A stretch of 16,337 nucleotides of DNA from positions 1-16,337 of the forward strand of contig DATKCN010000115.1 in assembly GCA_035513175.1 (NCBI GenBank), written 5' to 3'. The notes beneath the pieces were generated by a model. That model was not told the DNA's origin and searched no databases. It saw nothing but the letters and a program-made list of their open reading frames with translations. Positions 1 to 6,191 of the stretch are shown one piece after another; the first letter of the stretch is position 1; each line of letters begins with the position of its first letter. Both the position numbers and the translations under genes were made by a program. This DNA is from DATKCN01 sp035513175 (GTDB taxonomy: Bacteria > Chloroflexota > Chloroflexia > Thermomicrobiales > CFX8).

Positions 1-688
1 TTGCGCCGGTAAATCCCTCCCGCGCGAGGTACGCCGACAGCAGACCGTTCTCAGCCGCGCGTCCGGCGTGCAGGTGCTTCGACATGGCCCCTTCGCTCAG
101 GAACGCCCACAGGCCCGCCGACTGCGTGCCTGCCGATCCCAGCGCCTGAGCGAGGCGACCCGCGTCGAGCCTGAGCACGGCCCCGGCGCCCGCCGCGGCG
201 CCGAACGCGCCGCAAGTCCCGGTGGGGTGCCAGTATGTGTAGTGCGACGGGTTCACCGTCTCCGCGAGCCGGATGCCAACCTCATACCCCAGGACGATCG
301 CCCGCAACAGCTCCTTTCCGCTGGCGCCTGTCTCCTCGGCCGCCGCAAGCACGGCAGGGATGATCGGCGCGCCCGGGTGGAAGGTCGACGGATTGTGCAG
401 GTCGTCCAACTCGACGATGTGGCTCGACAAGCCGTTCACGAACGCGGCGCCGGCCGGGCTGGCGCTGGCAGCGTCAGGGAACCGGCGCGCTCCCGAACCG
501 GCCATGAGCCGGTCACAGGCGGCGCGGGCCATCGCGGCGGGCGGCTCCATGCTGCCGCGCAGCGCCGACCCGCACAGATCCAGCAGGCAGCGTCGCGCGG
601 CGTGGATCGCGTCGGGCGAAATGTGGTCGTAGCCAACCGACGCAACGTGCTCACCAAGCTCCTCGGCCACTGTCCGACCGCGAGTCAC
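1..688 (-). CDS. MmgE/PrpD family protein, N-terminal part (runs off left edge)
   Basis: Reading leftwards from a GTG start at 688, 229 codons are open to the window edge. The family (2-methylcitrate dehydratase PrpD, cis-aconitate decarboxylase and many uncharacterised relatives) is usually about 450 residues, so roughly the N-terminal half is present. Recognisable family features are the segment HIVELDDLHNPSTFHPGAP around residues 92-110, with its DD-x-H and HPG motifs, then a G-Y-E-V-G-I helix and a WHPTGTCGAFGAAA stretch near residue 155. The GTG start overlaps the TGA stop of the upstream CYTH gene in a GTGA junction, which argues for translational coupling. The upstream Shine-Dalgarno is weak (GGGTG). 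The substrate cannot be assigned. Its link to the polyphosphate genes ahead of it is positional only. Family call is firm; exact reaction unknown. Confidence 0.85.
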   Translation of the reverse strand, partial: MTRGRTVAEELGEHVASVGYDHISPDAIHAARRCLLDLCGSALRGSMEPPAAMARAACDRLMAGSGARRFPDAASASPAGAAFVNGLSSHIVELDDLHNPSTFHPGAPIIPAVLAAAEETGASGKELLRAIVLGYEVGIRLAETVNPSHYTYWHPTGTCGAFGAAAGAGAVLRLDAGRLAQALGSAGTQSAGLWAFLSEGAMSKHLHAGRAAENGLLSAYLAREGFTGA

Positions 689-1338
689 TGCAGCACCCGT
701 TCCAGCTTCGTTCGATGGTTCGGTCGAACGCCAGGCACGATCGCCTGCAGCTCGCACGCCACTGCGATCAACGCCTCACGTCCGGCGCTCATCGCCTCGA
801 GTTCCAGCTCGTGGAACCGCGTGACTCTGCCGTCGGACAGCCGGGAGCCCCGGCACGTGTCGATCGCCAGTTCAAGCTCCAGCCCGTCGTCGTTCGACAA
901 CATCACGACCACCCGATCGTTCTCCAGGCGCGCCAACGGCAACATGTCCTCATTCTCCGCAATGATCCGCGCCCGCGCGACCGGGGACAACCGGTCGTCT
1001 TCCGGATGCCAGATTCCCGCACTGATGCGCGCGGCGACAGCGCTCGACACGAACTGCTCGTCCTCGAGCCGCGACGCGATGTGCGCCTCGGATTCCGAAA
1101 TCGCGATGTCGCGTCGGCCTTTGAACGTCATCTGCGCCACGTCAGACTTTCGACGGAGACGCAGGGACGCGCTCGCGGCTGCCAGCGCCTGGTTCTGTGT
1201 GTCGAAGTACAGGTCGTCCTGGGAGACGTTCCGTCGCGATGTGACGCGGAAGTCGCCGATCACGGCGATGTCTTCGAGCCGCCGGATGCCGTCTGGGTCG
1301 ATGTCGAACTTGGCCTCTACCTCGCGCGTGTCAGTCAT
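685..1338 (-). CDS. CYTH-domain protein (triphosphate tunnel metalloenzyme)
   Basis: 217 residues. The N-terminus carries the CYTH signature E-x-E-x-K as E6-V-E8-A-K10, followed by a LYFDT strand, basic strands LRLRRKSD and TFKGR, an acidic LELAIDT strand and the closing acidic strand HELELEA. This set of alternating Arg/Lys and Glu residues lines the eight-stranded tunnel that binds triphosphate and divalent metal. Characterised bacterial CYTH enzymes are inorganic triphosphatases or, in some cases, act on longer polyphosphate; class IV adenylate cyclases share the fold. Placement just after two CHAD genes, and in the same operon orientation facing ppk1, favours a polyphosphate or tripolyphosphate hydrolase. 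The start at 1338 has GAAGG 7 bases upstream and overlaps the preceding phosphoesterase gene by 8 bases. Confidence 0.88.
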   Translation of the reverse strand: MTDTREVEAKFDIDPDGIRRLEDIAVIGDFRVTSRRNVSQDDLYFDTQNQALAAASASLRLRRKSDVAQMTFKGRRDIAISESEAHIASRLEDEQFVSSAVAARISAGIWHPEDDRLSPVARARIIAENEDMLPLARLENDRVVVMLSNDDGLELELAIDTCRGSRLSDGRVTRFHELELEAMSAGREALIAVACELQAIVPGVRPNHRTKLERVLQ

Positions 1339-2062
1339 AGATCGCCTTCAGCAGGTCACGGATACGTCGTTCCGGGTGAGGCATCCCGCACTCCAGCATG
1401 CGCAGAACCGTCGCGCCGTAGTCGTACTCGACCCGATGCGTCACGCACGTCCAGCGATTGGCGGCCGTCCATGTGAACTCGCCCCAGGCCGCCCGCCTGT
1501 CCCCGTCGCGGGGAAGCCCACACGCGGCGATGTTCGCCAGCGTCAAGCCATGAAACTCTCGCGTGAACGGGATGTGGAGATGACCGAACGCAAGCACGTC
1601 TGCATCGACACCCTCGACGAGCGCGGCCAGGTCATCGTCCGCCATGTCCGGGAAGATGTGTCGGTCCACATCAATTGGATTCGCGTGGACGACCAGCAGT
1701 GCGCTGCCGTCAGGCGCCGTGATCCGACGATCGAACCTCAGGTCCGCGAGCGCTCGAATCCTGTCACCTCCCAGCGCGTCCCTCGTCCACTGAATCGACG
1801 CTCGCTTCTTCTCACCCAGCTCCGGATCGCTCGTCCCTCCATCGACGATGTCTCGATCTGTGTTGCCAATCAGCACACTCGCGCAGCGCTCGTGGACGGT
1901 GTCGAGGGCGTCAGCCGGATCTGGACCGTTCAGGCAATGATCCCCGGCCGCCACGAGCTCGTCGTACTGCCCCCGAGCGTCGATGTCATCCAGCACCGCC
2001 GTGAGCGCCGGCAGGTTTCCATGCACGTCCGAAAGCACTCCGATGCGCATGTCCGCGCTCAT
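1331..2062 (-). CDS. Calcineurin-like metallophosphoesterase (YfcE/predicted phosphodiesterase type)
   Basis: 243 residues, cytoplasmic, no signal peptide. The metallophosphoesterase motifs occur in order: SDVHGN (D12, H14), AAGDHCLNGPDP (D41), IGNTD (N67, D69), VVHANP and a late FGHLHIPF. GNTD in place of the common GNH(D/E) is typical of the YfcE-like subfamily, which hydrolyses phosphodiester or phosphomonoester bonds with two metal ions. The start at 2062 has GAGG 7 bases upstream and overlaps the stop of the CHAD gene in an ATGA; an internal ATG at 2050 (MRIGVLSDVHG) is a possible alternative. It lies between CHAD and CYTH genes, so a phosphate-polymer or nucleotide substrate is plausible but not shown. 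Confidence 0.88.
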   Translation of the reverse strand: MSADMRIGVLSDVHGNLPALTAVLDDIDARGQYDELVAAGDHCLNGPDPADALDTVHERCASVLIGNTDRDIVDGGTSDPELGEKKRASIQWTRDALGGDRIRALADLRFDRRITAPDGSALLVVHANPIDVDRHIFPDMADDDLAALVEGVDADVLAFGHLHIPFTREFHGLTLANIAACGLPRDGDRRAAWGEFTWTAANRWTCVTHRVEYDYGATVLRMLECGMPHPERRIRDLLKAIYD

Positions 2063-2703
2063 CCTGCTGCCTCGACGGCGACCTCAGGCTCGACGGCATC
2101 GGACTCAGTGACCGGCGGAGCTTGTCCGCGTCGCTCAATCCCGACACATTGCTTGAGACGTCGAGGGAATTCGGATGCCTCCATCCGGCGCCACGTCGCG
2201 ACAAACTGATGGTACGCCCGCTCCCGATCATCCGCCCGGTGAGCGATGAGCGTCAGCAGCGCGACCTCGTCACGTGGCGTTGTGCGATTCGTCAGCGCCG
2301 ATCTGATGCGCTGATGCCGTTGGGCTACGGTGCCGCGGTCGATGGCGGAGGCAATTTCCAACAGGCGATCGAGCCGCGCCGACGCATCGCGCCGTAACTG
2401 CTCTGTTATGCGCTCGATCATGACATCGGCGTCATGCATGTCACCGATGTGTTCCTGAATCTCCTTGACCTCATCGATTAGTCCGTTGACGTCTGACGGC
2501 AGCGCAAACCGGAACAGTTCAAGGGTATAGCGCAGCCGCTTGGCGGCGATGCGCAGATCATGCAGTTCCGTGACGTTCGCCGGATCGGAAACGTACGGAC
2601 CGAACGACAGCAGCTCGTTCAGGCGGACCTTCACGATCTCGCGGGCGTTGTCGAGCGCAGGCTTCTCGCAGTCGATGGCCTTGATCCTGCGCGCCTTAGC
2701 CAT
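2059..2703 (-). CDS. CHAD-domain protein, corresponds to C-terminal CHAD half-bundle
   Basis: 214 residues. The signature ELHDLRIAAKRLRYTLELF (H48, R51, K55, R56, R58) followed by IGDMHDADV (90-94) is the form normally found in the second four-helix bundle of a CHAD domain. CHAD domains are basic alpha-helical domains that bind inorganic polyphosphate through conserved His/Arg/Lys residues and are usually 250-300 residues with two pseudo-symmetric bundles. Only the second bundle is here, plus a C-terminal helical stretch and an acidic tail. The first bundle is encoded by the adjacent upstream gene, with an 8-base overlap. This gene has its own GGAG 7 bases before the ATG at 2703, so it is probably translated as a separate protein. 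The likely role is polyphosphate binding or granule association as a heteromer. Confidence 0.88.
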   Translation of the reverse strand: MAKARRIKAIDCEKPALDNAREIVKVRLNELLSFGPYVSDPANVTELHDLRIAAKRLRYTLELFRFALPSDVNGLIDEVKEIQEHIGDMHDADVMIERITEQLRRDASARLDRLLEIASAIDRGTVAQRHQRIRSALTNRTTPRDEVALLTLIAHRADDRERAYHQFVATWRRMEASEFPRRLKQCVGIERRGQAPPVTESDAVEPEVAVEAAG

Positions 2704-3172
2704 GAGTATGCTCCGCCAGGAATCCTCGAAAACGCACGTCGAAGCGCTCGTCGTCGAGATGTTCGAAGAACGCGATCAGCGCGGCGCGGTTCGCGTCGCG
2801 CTCCTGTCGTTGAGCCTGCAGGATGCGATTAATCGTTACCCGTTCTGGCTCCGGCCGCGATTGGCGGTAGTCCGTCAATGCTGCCCGCATGACGTCGTAA
2901 TCTCGCACGCCGCCGAGCACGTCCGTCAGCTCCTTGACCGTGCGGTGAAAGTATCCGTACTTGCGCGGGAAGCAAGTAACCGCGACATCCATGGCAGCCC
3001 GCAGCCGCCGCGACGCCACCCGCATGTCGTGCAGCGCCTCCGGATCACGGCCCAGAATCGTCCTCGACTTGTGGCGCAACATCTCATCGAAGCGCGTCTC
3101 GATAATGCGGCCGATCGCGACCTTAAAGTTGGTCGCGCCAGTTACGCCCGAGACCTTTGCCGCCTTAGCCAT
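2696..3172 (-). CDS. CHAD-domain protein, corresponds to N-terminal CHAD half-bundle
   Basis: 158 residues, about half the usual CHAD length. It has ALHDMRVASRRLRAAM (H48, R51, R55, R56, R58) and LGGVRDYDV (90-94), the forms typical of the first CHAD four-helix bundle. It ends in the helix that normally links to the second bundle (ILQAQRQERDANRAALIAFF). The ATG at 3172 lies 3 bases after the stop of the Lys-rich gene; the nearest AAGG is about 12 bases away, so coupling to the upstream gene probably drives initiation. Its TAA stop falls 8 bases inside the next CHAD gene. Both CHAD genes start with the same 12 bases, ATGGCTAAGGCG (MAKA). Together the pair rebuilds a full polyphosphate-binding CHAD domain. 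Confidence 0.87.
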   Translation of the reverse strand: MAKAAKVSGVTGATNFKVAIGRIIETRFDEMLRHKSRTILGRDPEALHDMRVASRRLRAAMDVAVTCFPRKYGYFHRTVKELTDVLGGVRDYDVMRAALTDYRQSRPEPERVTINRILQAQRQERDANRAALIAFFEHLDDERFDVRFRGFLAEHTHG

Positions 3173-3175
3173 CGT

Positions 3176-3607
3176 TCACGGCGCCTTCTCGTTCACTTGC
3201 CCCTCTCGCTCGTCCGGTTCTCCCGAACCAGGCTCGAGTACCTGTACCTGCCGCTGATCGAGAAACGGCACGCCGACGACCCCTTCGCCGGTCGTCGGAT
3301 CGCGCTCGTCGAGCCCGTCAATCGGGCGCGACGACCGCGACTGATCGAGCGCCGCCGCAGTGGAGGGCTCGTCACTCTCCCCCGCGGAGCTGTCGACAGG
3401 CATGCGTCCCTGCATGATGAGCAGGTCACGCAACGCGGCCTCTCTTGCCGATAGTTCGGCTCGCGCGTCATCCAGCTGCCGCAACGCGCGCTCAAGCTTC
3501 TTCTCGGCCTTGCCGATCGCCTTCGCGCCCTTGTTGGCGCCGCGGTCCTTTGTGCCGGACTTCCCGCCGCCTTTGGCCTTTCCGGCCTTCTTCGAAGTCT
3601 TGCCCAT
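3176..3607 (-). CDS. Small lysine-rich protein with central coiled coil, function unknown
   Basis: 143 residues, not recognised as a named family. The N-terminal 37 residues contain 12 lysines spaced by Gly/Ala/Ser (start MGKTSKKAGKAKGGGK), a histone-H1-like low-complexity tail. Residues about 33-68 form a heptad-like amphipathic helix (KLERALRQLDDARAELSARE), and the C-terminal half is acidic, rich in D/E/S/P/G, and probably disordered. The codon pattern is GC-rich at third positions as in its neighbours, and AAGGGG stands about 7 bases before the ATG at 3607, so the gene is credible. It sits between the kinase-fold genes and the CHAD pair. A Lys-rich tail could contact polyphosphate or DNA electrostatically; that is inference. 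No membrane segment or signal peptide is visible. Confidence 0.7.
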   Translation of the reverse strand: MGKTSKKAGKAKGGGKSGTKDRGANKGAKAIGKAEKKLERALRQLDDARAELSAREAALRDLLIMQGRMPVDSSAGESDEPSTAAALDQSRSSRPIDGLDERDPTTGEGVVGVPFLDQRQVQVLEPGSGEPDEREGQVNEKAP

Positions 3608-3667
3608 GCTCGTGCCCCTTCAGACTCGGAGGGATGCGGTGGATTCATAACCCCGTCTTGCCAAGCG

Positions 3668-4357
3668 TCATTGTCGCACGATGTCCTGGACCACGTCACG
3701 AATCGTCCGGTGCAGCGATTCCACCTTGCGCTCGCCGTCCAGCACGACGAGCCCGTACTCGGCGCAGATGCGTTCGAACTGGTCGAACACGCGCTGCTGG
3801 TACATGTGAAACGACTTCGCGGGGTCGCTGCTCAGACCCAGATCGAGCCCGGCCTCGTACTGGTCCATGGCCTTGATCGGAGCGCTGGGTACGCGCGCTG
3901 CCGTCACTTCAGGAGCCACGCGCAGGTAGAAGACGACATCCGGCTTAGGCGCGAAGCAGTACAGCGTCTGCAACCAGTCGCGATTCGCGCCCCGTGCCAC
4001 GTCACGCGCGAACGCCGTGTAGATGTAGCGGTCCGCGACGACTGTCTCACCGCGTTCCAGCGACGGCACGATGACGTTCGTCACGCGGTCCGCGAAATCG
4101 GCGGCATAAAACAGGCTGAACGTAATCGGGCGCAACGCGCCTTCTGCCTTCGCCTTGTGGATCGCCTTGGAGATGTGGGGGGACGCGCTCCAGTCAGTTT
4201 GGACGACAGGCGTTCCGCGCTCCTTCAACCAGGCCACCAGCAGCTGCACCTGGGTGCTGCGCCCCGAGCGGTCGCCGCCTTCAATGACGACCAATGTGCC
4301 GGGATAGCCGTGCGTTCCAGCAGGACCGCTCGGCGCCGAGTCGTTCTGCGCCAGCAT
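3668..4357 (-). CDS. Thymidylate-kinase-fold P-loop protein, atypical (paralogue 1)
   Basis: 229 residues from the ATG at 4357, chosen because GGGAGG lies 8 bases upstream and the P-loop then falls near residue 27 as in dTMP kinases. Longer in-frame starts would overlap the upstream gene. The P-loop is GGDRSGRST (27-35), with Arg33 where the Walker A lysine is expected. ADRYIYTAFARD (108-119) is the DRY/H region of the dTMP kinase family. The family's TREPGGT thymidine-site motif is replaced by TDWSAS (54-59), and the S-x-x-A-Y-Q element by TAFARD. A lid-like stretch MDQYEAGLDLG (164-174) is present. It shares DRY-x-x-TAF-x-RD-x-x-RG-x-x-RDW with the next gene, so the two are tandem paralogues. 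Location between CHAD genes and a phosphoesterase suggests a polyphosphate- or nucleotide-linked kinase rather than housekeeping Tmk. Confidence 0.75.
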   Translation of the reverse strand: MLAQNDSAPSGPAGTHGYPGTLVVIEGGDRSGRSTQVQLLVAWLKERGTPVVQTDWSASPHISKAIHKAKAEGALRPITFSLFYAADFADRVTNVIVPSLERGETVVADRYIYTAFARDVARGANRDWLQTLYCFAPKPDVVFYLRVAPEVTAARVPSAPIKAMDQYEAGLDLGLSSDPAKSFHMYQQRVFDQFERICAEYGLVVLDGERKVESLHRTIRDVVQDIVRQ

Positions 4358-4370
4358 CGCTATCGCCTCC

Positions 4371-5072
4371 CTACGGCTCCAGCACCGGCACGACCAATGA
4401 TCGCAGGAGCAGTTGCTGCGTTCGTATCGGAGCGGTCGCGTCAACCGGGGATAGGCTGAACGGCTCGACAAGCCTCTCATACTCTTCGATCACCCGTTCC
4501 TGAAACTGCCGGAATGACGCGATCGTCCCGCGAATCGACGCGTTCTCGGCGGCCTCTTTGGCGGTCGCCTCGCCCGCGATCCCCATCACCCGGATCAGCG
4601 ATTGCTCCGCGTCGATCCTCAGATAGATAGAGAGATCGGGCCGCAACGCGAATCCGTACAGGTTATAGATCCAGTCCCGCTCCACGCCACGAACGATGTC
4701 GCGGGAAAACGCGGTGAACACGTAGCGGTCCGCCAGCACTACGTATCCAGACCGTAACGCAGGCAGCACCTCCGCCTCCTGGCGTTCCGCCACGTCCGTC
4801 GCGTGCAGGATCGAGTACGTCAGCGGCGTCAGGCTGTGCTGCCTGCGCGCGTAGCGAATCGTTCGCGCCACGAGCTTCGACGAGTTCCAGTTCGTCCGCA
4901 CGACACCGTAACCAAGCGTCTGCAGCCAGACGTGCAGCAGATCCAGCTGTGTCGCCCGCCCGGAGCCGTCCACGCCGTCGACAACAATTAACGTGCCAGG
5001 GAATGCGTGCCGGGGCCACGCCGCCGGATCGGCGGGATCGAGGCGCGCCAGCGGCCAGAGCGACACCGTCAT
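4371..5072 (-). CDS. Thymidylate-kinase-fold P-loop protein, atypical (paralogue 2)
   Basis: 233 residues from the ATG at 5072, which overlaps the stop of the upstream phosphoesterase gene as ATGA. A much longer in-frame extension into that gene is a shadow rich in Arg. The P-loop GVDGSGRAT (33-41) again has Arg (R39) for the Walker A lysine and Ala for the following Ser/Thr. LADRYVFTAFSRD (113-125) and RGVERDWIYNLYGFA match paralogue 1. TNWNSS (60-65) replaces the dTMP-kinase TREPGGT motif. The lid segment YEAGLDLG of paralogue 1 is missing here and replaced by an Ala/Glu-rich stretch (AKEAAENASI, 171-180), so catalytic ability may differ. A 13-base gap separates it from paralogue 1. It may be one subunit of a heteromer or a pseudo-kinase; the substrate is unknown. 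Confidence 0.75.
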   Translation of the reverse strand: MTVSLWPLARLDPADPAAWPRHAFPGTLIVVDGVDGSGRATQLDLLHVWLQTLGYGVVRTNWNSSKLVARTIRYARRQHSLTPLTYSILHATDVAERQEAEVLPALRSGYVVLADRYVFTAFSRDIVRGVERDWIYNLYGFALRPDLSIYLRIDAEQSLIRVMGIAGEATAKEAAENASIRGTIASFRQFQERVIEEYERLVEPFSLSPVDATAPIRTQQLLLRSLVVPVLEP

Positions 5073-5911
5073 GCCGTCCGCCGCCTCTTCGAGCGCCGGG
5101 CCTCCGTGTCGATCAGGATTCGGCGGCCGTCGTCGCCGATTGGGTGAAGCGTCACCCGTATCTCGCCCGGCTTGCCCAGATCGATTGCCAGCAGCCCGTT
5201 CTCTTTGCCTGGCGTACGATCCAGCAGCGACGGTGCGTTGACGACAACCATCGCGTGTCCGCCAGCAGAGAGCTGCCACGCGTGCACGCGATGCACGTGC
5301 GCGCACATCGCCAGGTCGACCCGCGCCGCGATGAGTTGCTCCAGAATGTCCCCCGCGTTCGGCAGTAGATCTCCCGTCTTCAGCTTTTTGCGCGGCGTCG
5401 GCAGCAATGACCGGTGCGTGCAGAACACCCGGTGCGCCTTCATCGGCGACGCGCTATAGAACTCGACCGCGCGAATCATCGACTCCTCCGGAATGACCGG
5501 CTCGCTGTCGAGCCCCACTATCACATATCCTTTCGAGCGATCGAAGAAGTCGACGTCGTTGAAGAAGTGCGTGAACGGCGTCTCCAACGCGCTGCCCGCG
5601 TGTTCGAAACGCGCGGCGTCCGCCGTGTCAGGCGCGATCAGGAAATAGTCGAAATCGGAGCCCGCGGGCGGCAGCGGTCCGGGCCCGCCGCCGAGGTAGT
5701 CGCGATTGCCGGGGATTGCCCGCACTCGACCCATGTCGAGCGACTCCAGGAACTCAACGACGGGGACGAACTGCTCGAACAGCCCCTCCCGGGTCAGGTC
5801 CCCGCTCACGACGATCAGATCGGGATCAAGCGCGCGCACGATGCGCTCCGCCTCGTCGAGTCCACGATCAGCCATGAGCCCAGGCGCGTAGTGGAAATCC
5901 GACAGCTGCAC
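5069..5911 (-). CDS. Calcineurin-like metallophosphoesterase, first gene of the minus-strand operon
   Basis: 280 residues from a GTG at 5911. A CTG at 5920 would give the more family-like beginning (M)RIVQLSDFH and lies at better distance from GGGAGG. Metal-site motifs in order are QLSDFH (D5, H7), SGDLTREG (D38), PGNRD (N69, D71), CTHRSLLP (H166) and CAHVHR (H205, H207). Two positions depart from consensus: Arg70 in place of the catalytic His of GNH(D/E), and Ala for Gly in the final G-H-x-H. The length and insertions resemble cAMP-phosphodiesterase/Icc-like members, but the substrate cannot be named. No signal peptide. As the promoter-proximal gene opposite ppk1 it probably belongs to the same polyphosphate-related unit. 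The stop overlaps the next start by 4 bases. Confidence 0.85.
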   Translation of the reverse strand: MQLSDFHYAPGLMADRGLDEAERIVRALDPDLIVVSGDLTREGLFEQFVPVVEFLESLDMGRVRAIPGNRDYLGGGPGPLPPAGSDFDYFLIAPDTADAARFEHAGSALETPFTHFFNDVDFFDRSKGYVIVGLDSEPVIPEESMIRAVEFYSASPMKAHRVFCTHRSLLPTPRKKLKTGDLLPNAGDILEQLIAARVDLAMCAHVHRVHAWQLSAGGHAMVVVNAPSLLDRTPGKENGLLAIDLGKPGEIRVTLHPIGDDGRRILIDTEARRSKRRRTA

Positions 5912-5931
5912 GATTCTCAGCGGGAACCGAA

Positions 5932-5937
5932 CCTCCC
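5932..5937 (-). promoter_or_regulatory. Shine-Dalgarno GGGAGG of the operon's first gene
   Basis: Minus-strand GGGAGG lies 11 bases before an in-frame CTG (5920-5918) and 20 bases before the GTG at 5911. The spacing favours CTG, which also restores the usual RIVQLSDFH beginning of metallophosphoesterases, over the GTG. No in-frame ATG exists between this site and the conserved motif. Confidence 0.5.
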
Positions 5938-5988
5938 TAACGACGCGATCTCACGGCGGCGCACTCACTTCGTCATGAGCTGGCATCA

Positions 5989-5994
5989 ATTATC
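5989..5994 (-). promoter_or_regulatory. Possible -10 box (GATAAT) for the minus-strand operon
   Basis: Minus-strand GATAAT, one mismatch from TATAAT, lies about 70 bases before the first operon gene in an otherwise GC-rich divergent region. No convincing -35 hexamer is found at 16-18 bases upstream, so this is a weak call. The rest of the 5921-6191 intergenic region has no ORF I can support. It contains a 9-base direct repeat GTCATGAGC at 5972 and 6074 and TATCAT at 6114, a possible but poor -10 for ppk1. Confidence 0.3.
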
Positions 5995-6173
5995 CCCGGA
6001 TTCGCGGGACATCGGCGAGCACTGGCGACTCGTCACTTGAATGTCCACAGCGCTGTGCTGCGAGCGTCTTCAGGTCATGAGCCCCGGGACGCGGCCACAC
6101 GTCCACCCCATGTATCATCTAAGGCGTCGCCAATCGCGGACACGGTTCGCGAATCCACGCGCCGATCAACAAC

Positions 6174-6187
6174 GAAGGTGATCCTTC
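6174..6187 (+). promoter_or_regulatory. Extended Shine-Dalgarno of ppk1 within a small hairpin
   Basis: AGGTGATCC at 6176-6184 matches nine consecutive bases of the complement of the conserved 16S rRNA 3' end (GGAUCACCUCC), 7 bases before the ATG at 6192. The same bases form a GAAGG-TGAT-CCTTC stem-loop, 5 bp with a 4-base loop, which could partly mask the site. The hairpin is short and may be fortuitous. Confidence 0.45.
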
Positions 6188-6191
6188 ACGC

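Noticed and set aside
68..2209. A 713-codon plus-strand open frame opposite the operon
   Set aside because: It runs antisense to MmgE, CYTH and phosphoesterase genes that have clear family motifs and coupled starts. Its product is Arg/Ser-rich with no recognisable domain, as expected from the antisense frame of GC-rich genes.
3193..3699. Alternative 168-codon minus-strand frame over the Lys-rich gene
   Set aside because: Arg/Pro/Ser-rich shadow; the Lys-rich frame has better codon pattern, a coiled coil and a Shine-Dalgarno at its start.
3668..5072. Calling the two P-loop proteins housekeeping dTMP kinase (tmk)
   Set aside because: The TREPGGT motif, the Walker A lysine and the A-Y-Q element are all absent, and a tandem pair is not expected for tmk.
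5971..5987. Pho-box-like GTCAT-GAGCT-GGCAT upstream of the polyphosphate operon
   Set aside because: The two half-sites are 10 bases apart instead of 11, one has a mismatch, and PhoB/PhoP sites in this lineage are unknown to me, so it cannot be called.
5414..6040. A 208-codon plus-strand frame reaching into the divergent gap
   Set aside because: Mostly antisense to the metallophosphoesterase; composition Arg/Glu-rich and no family resemblance.
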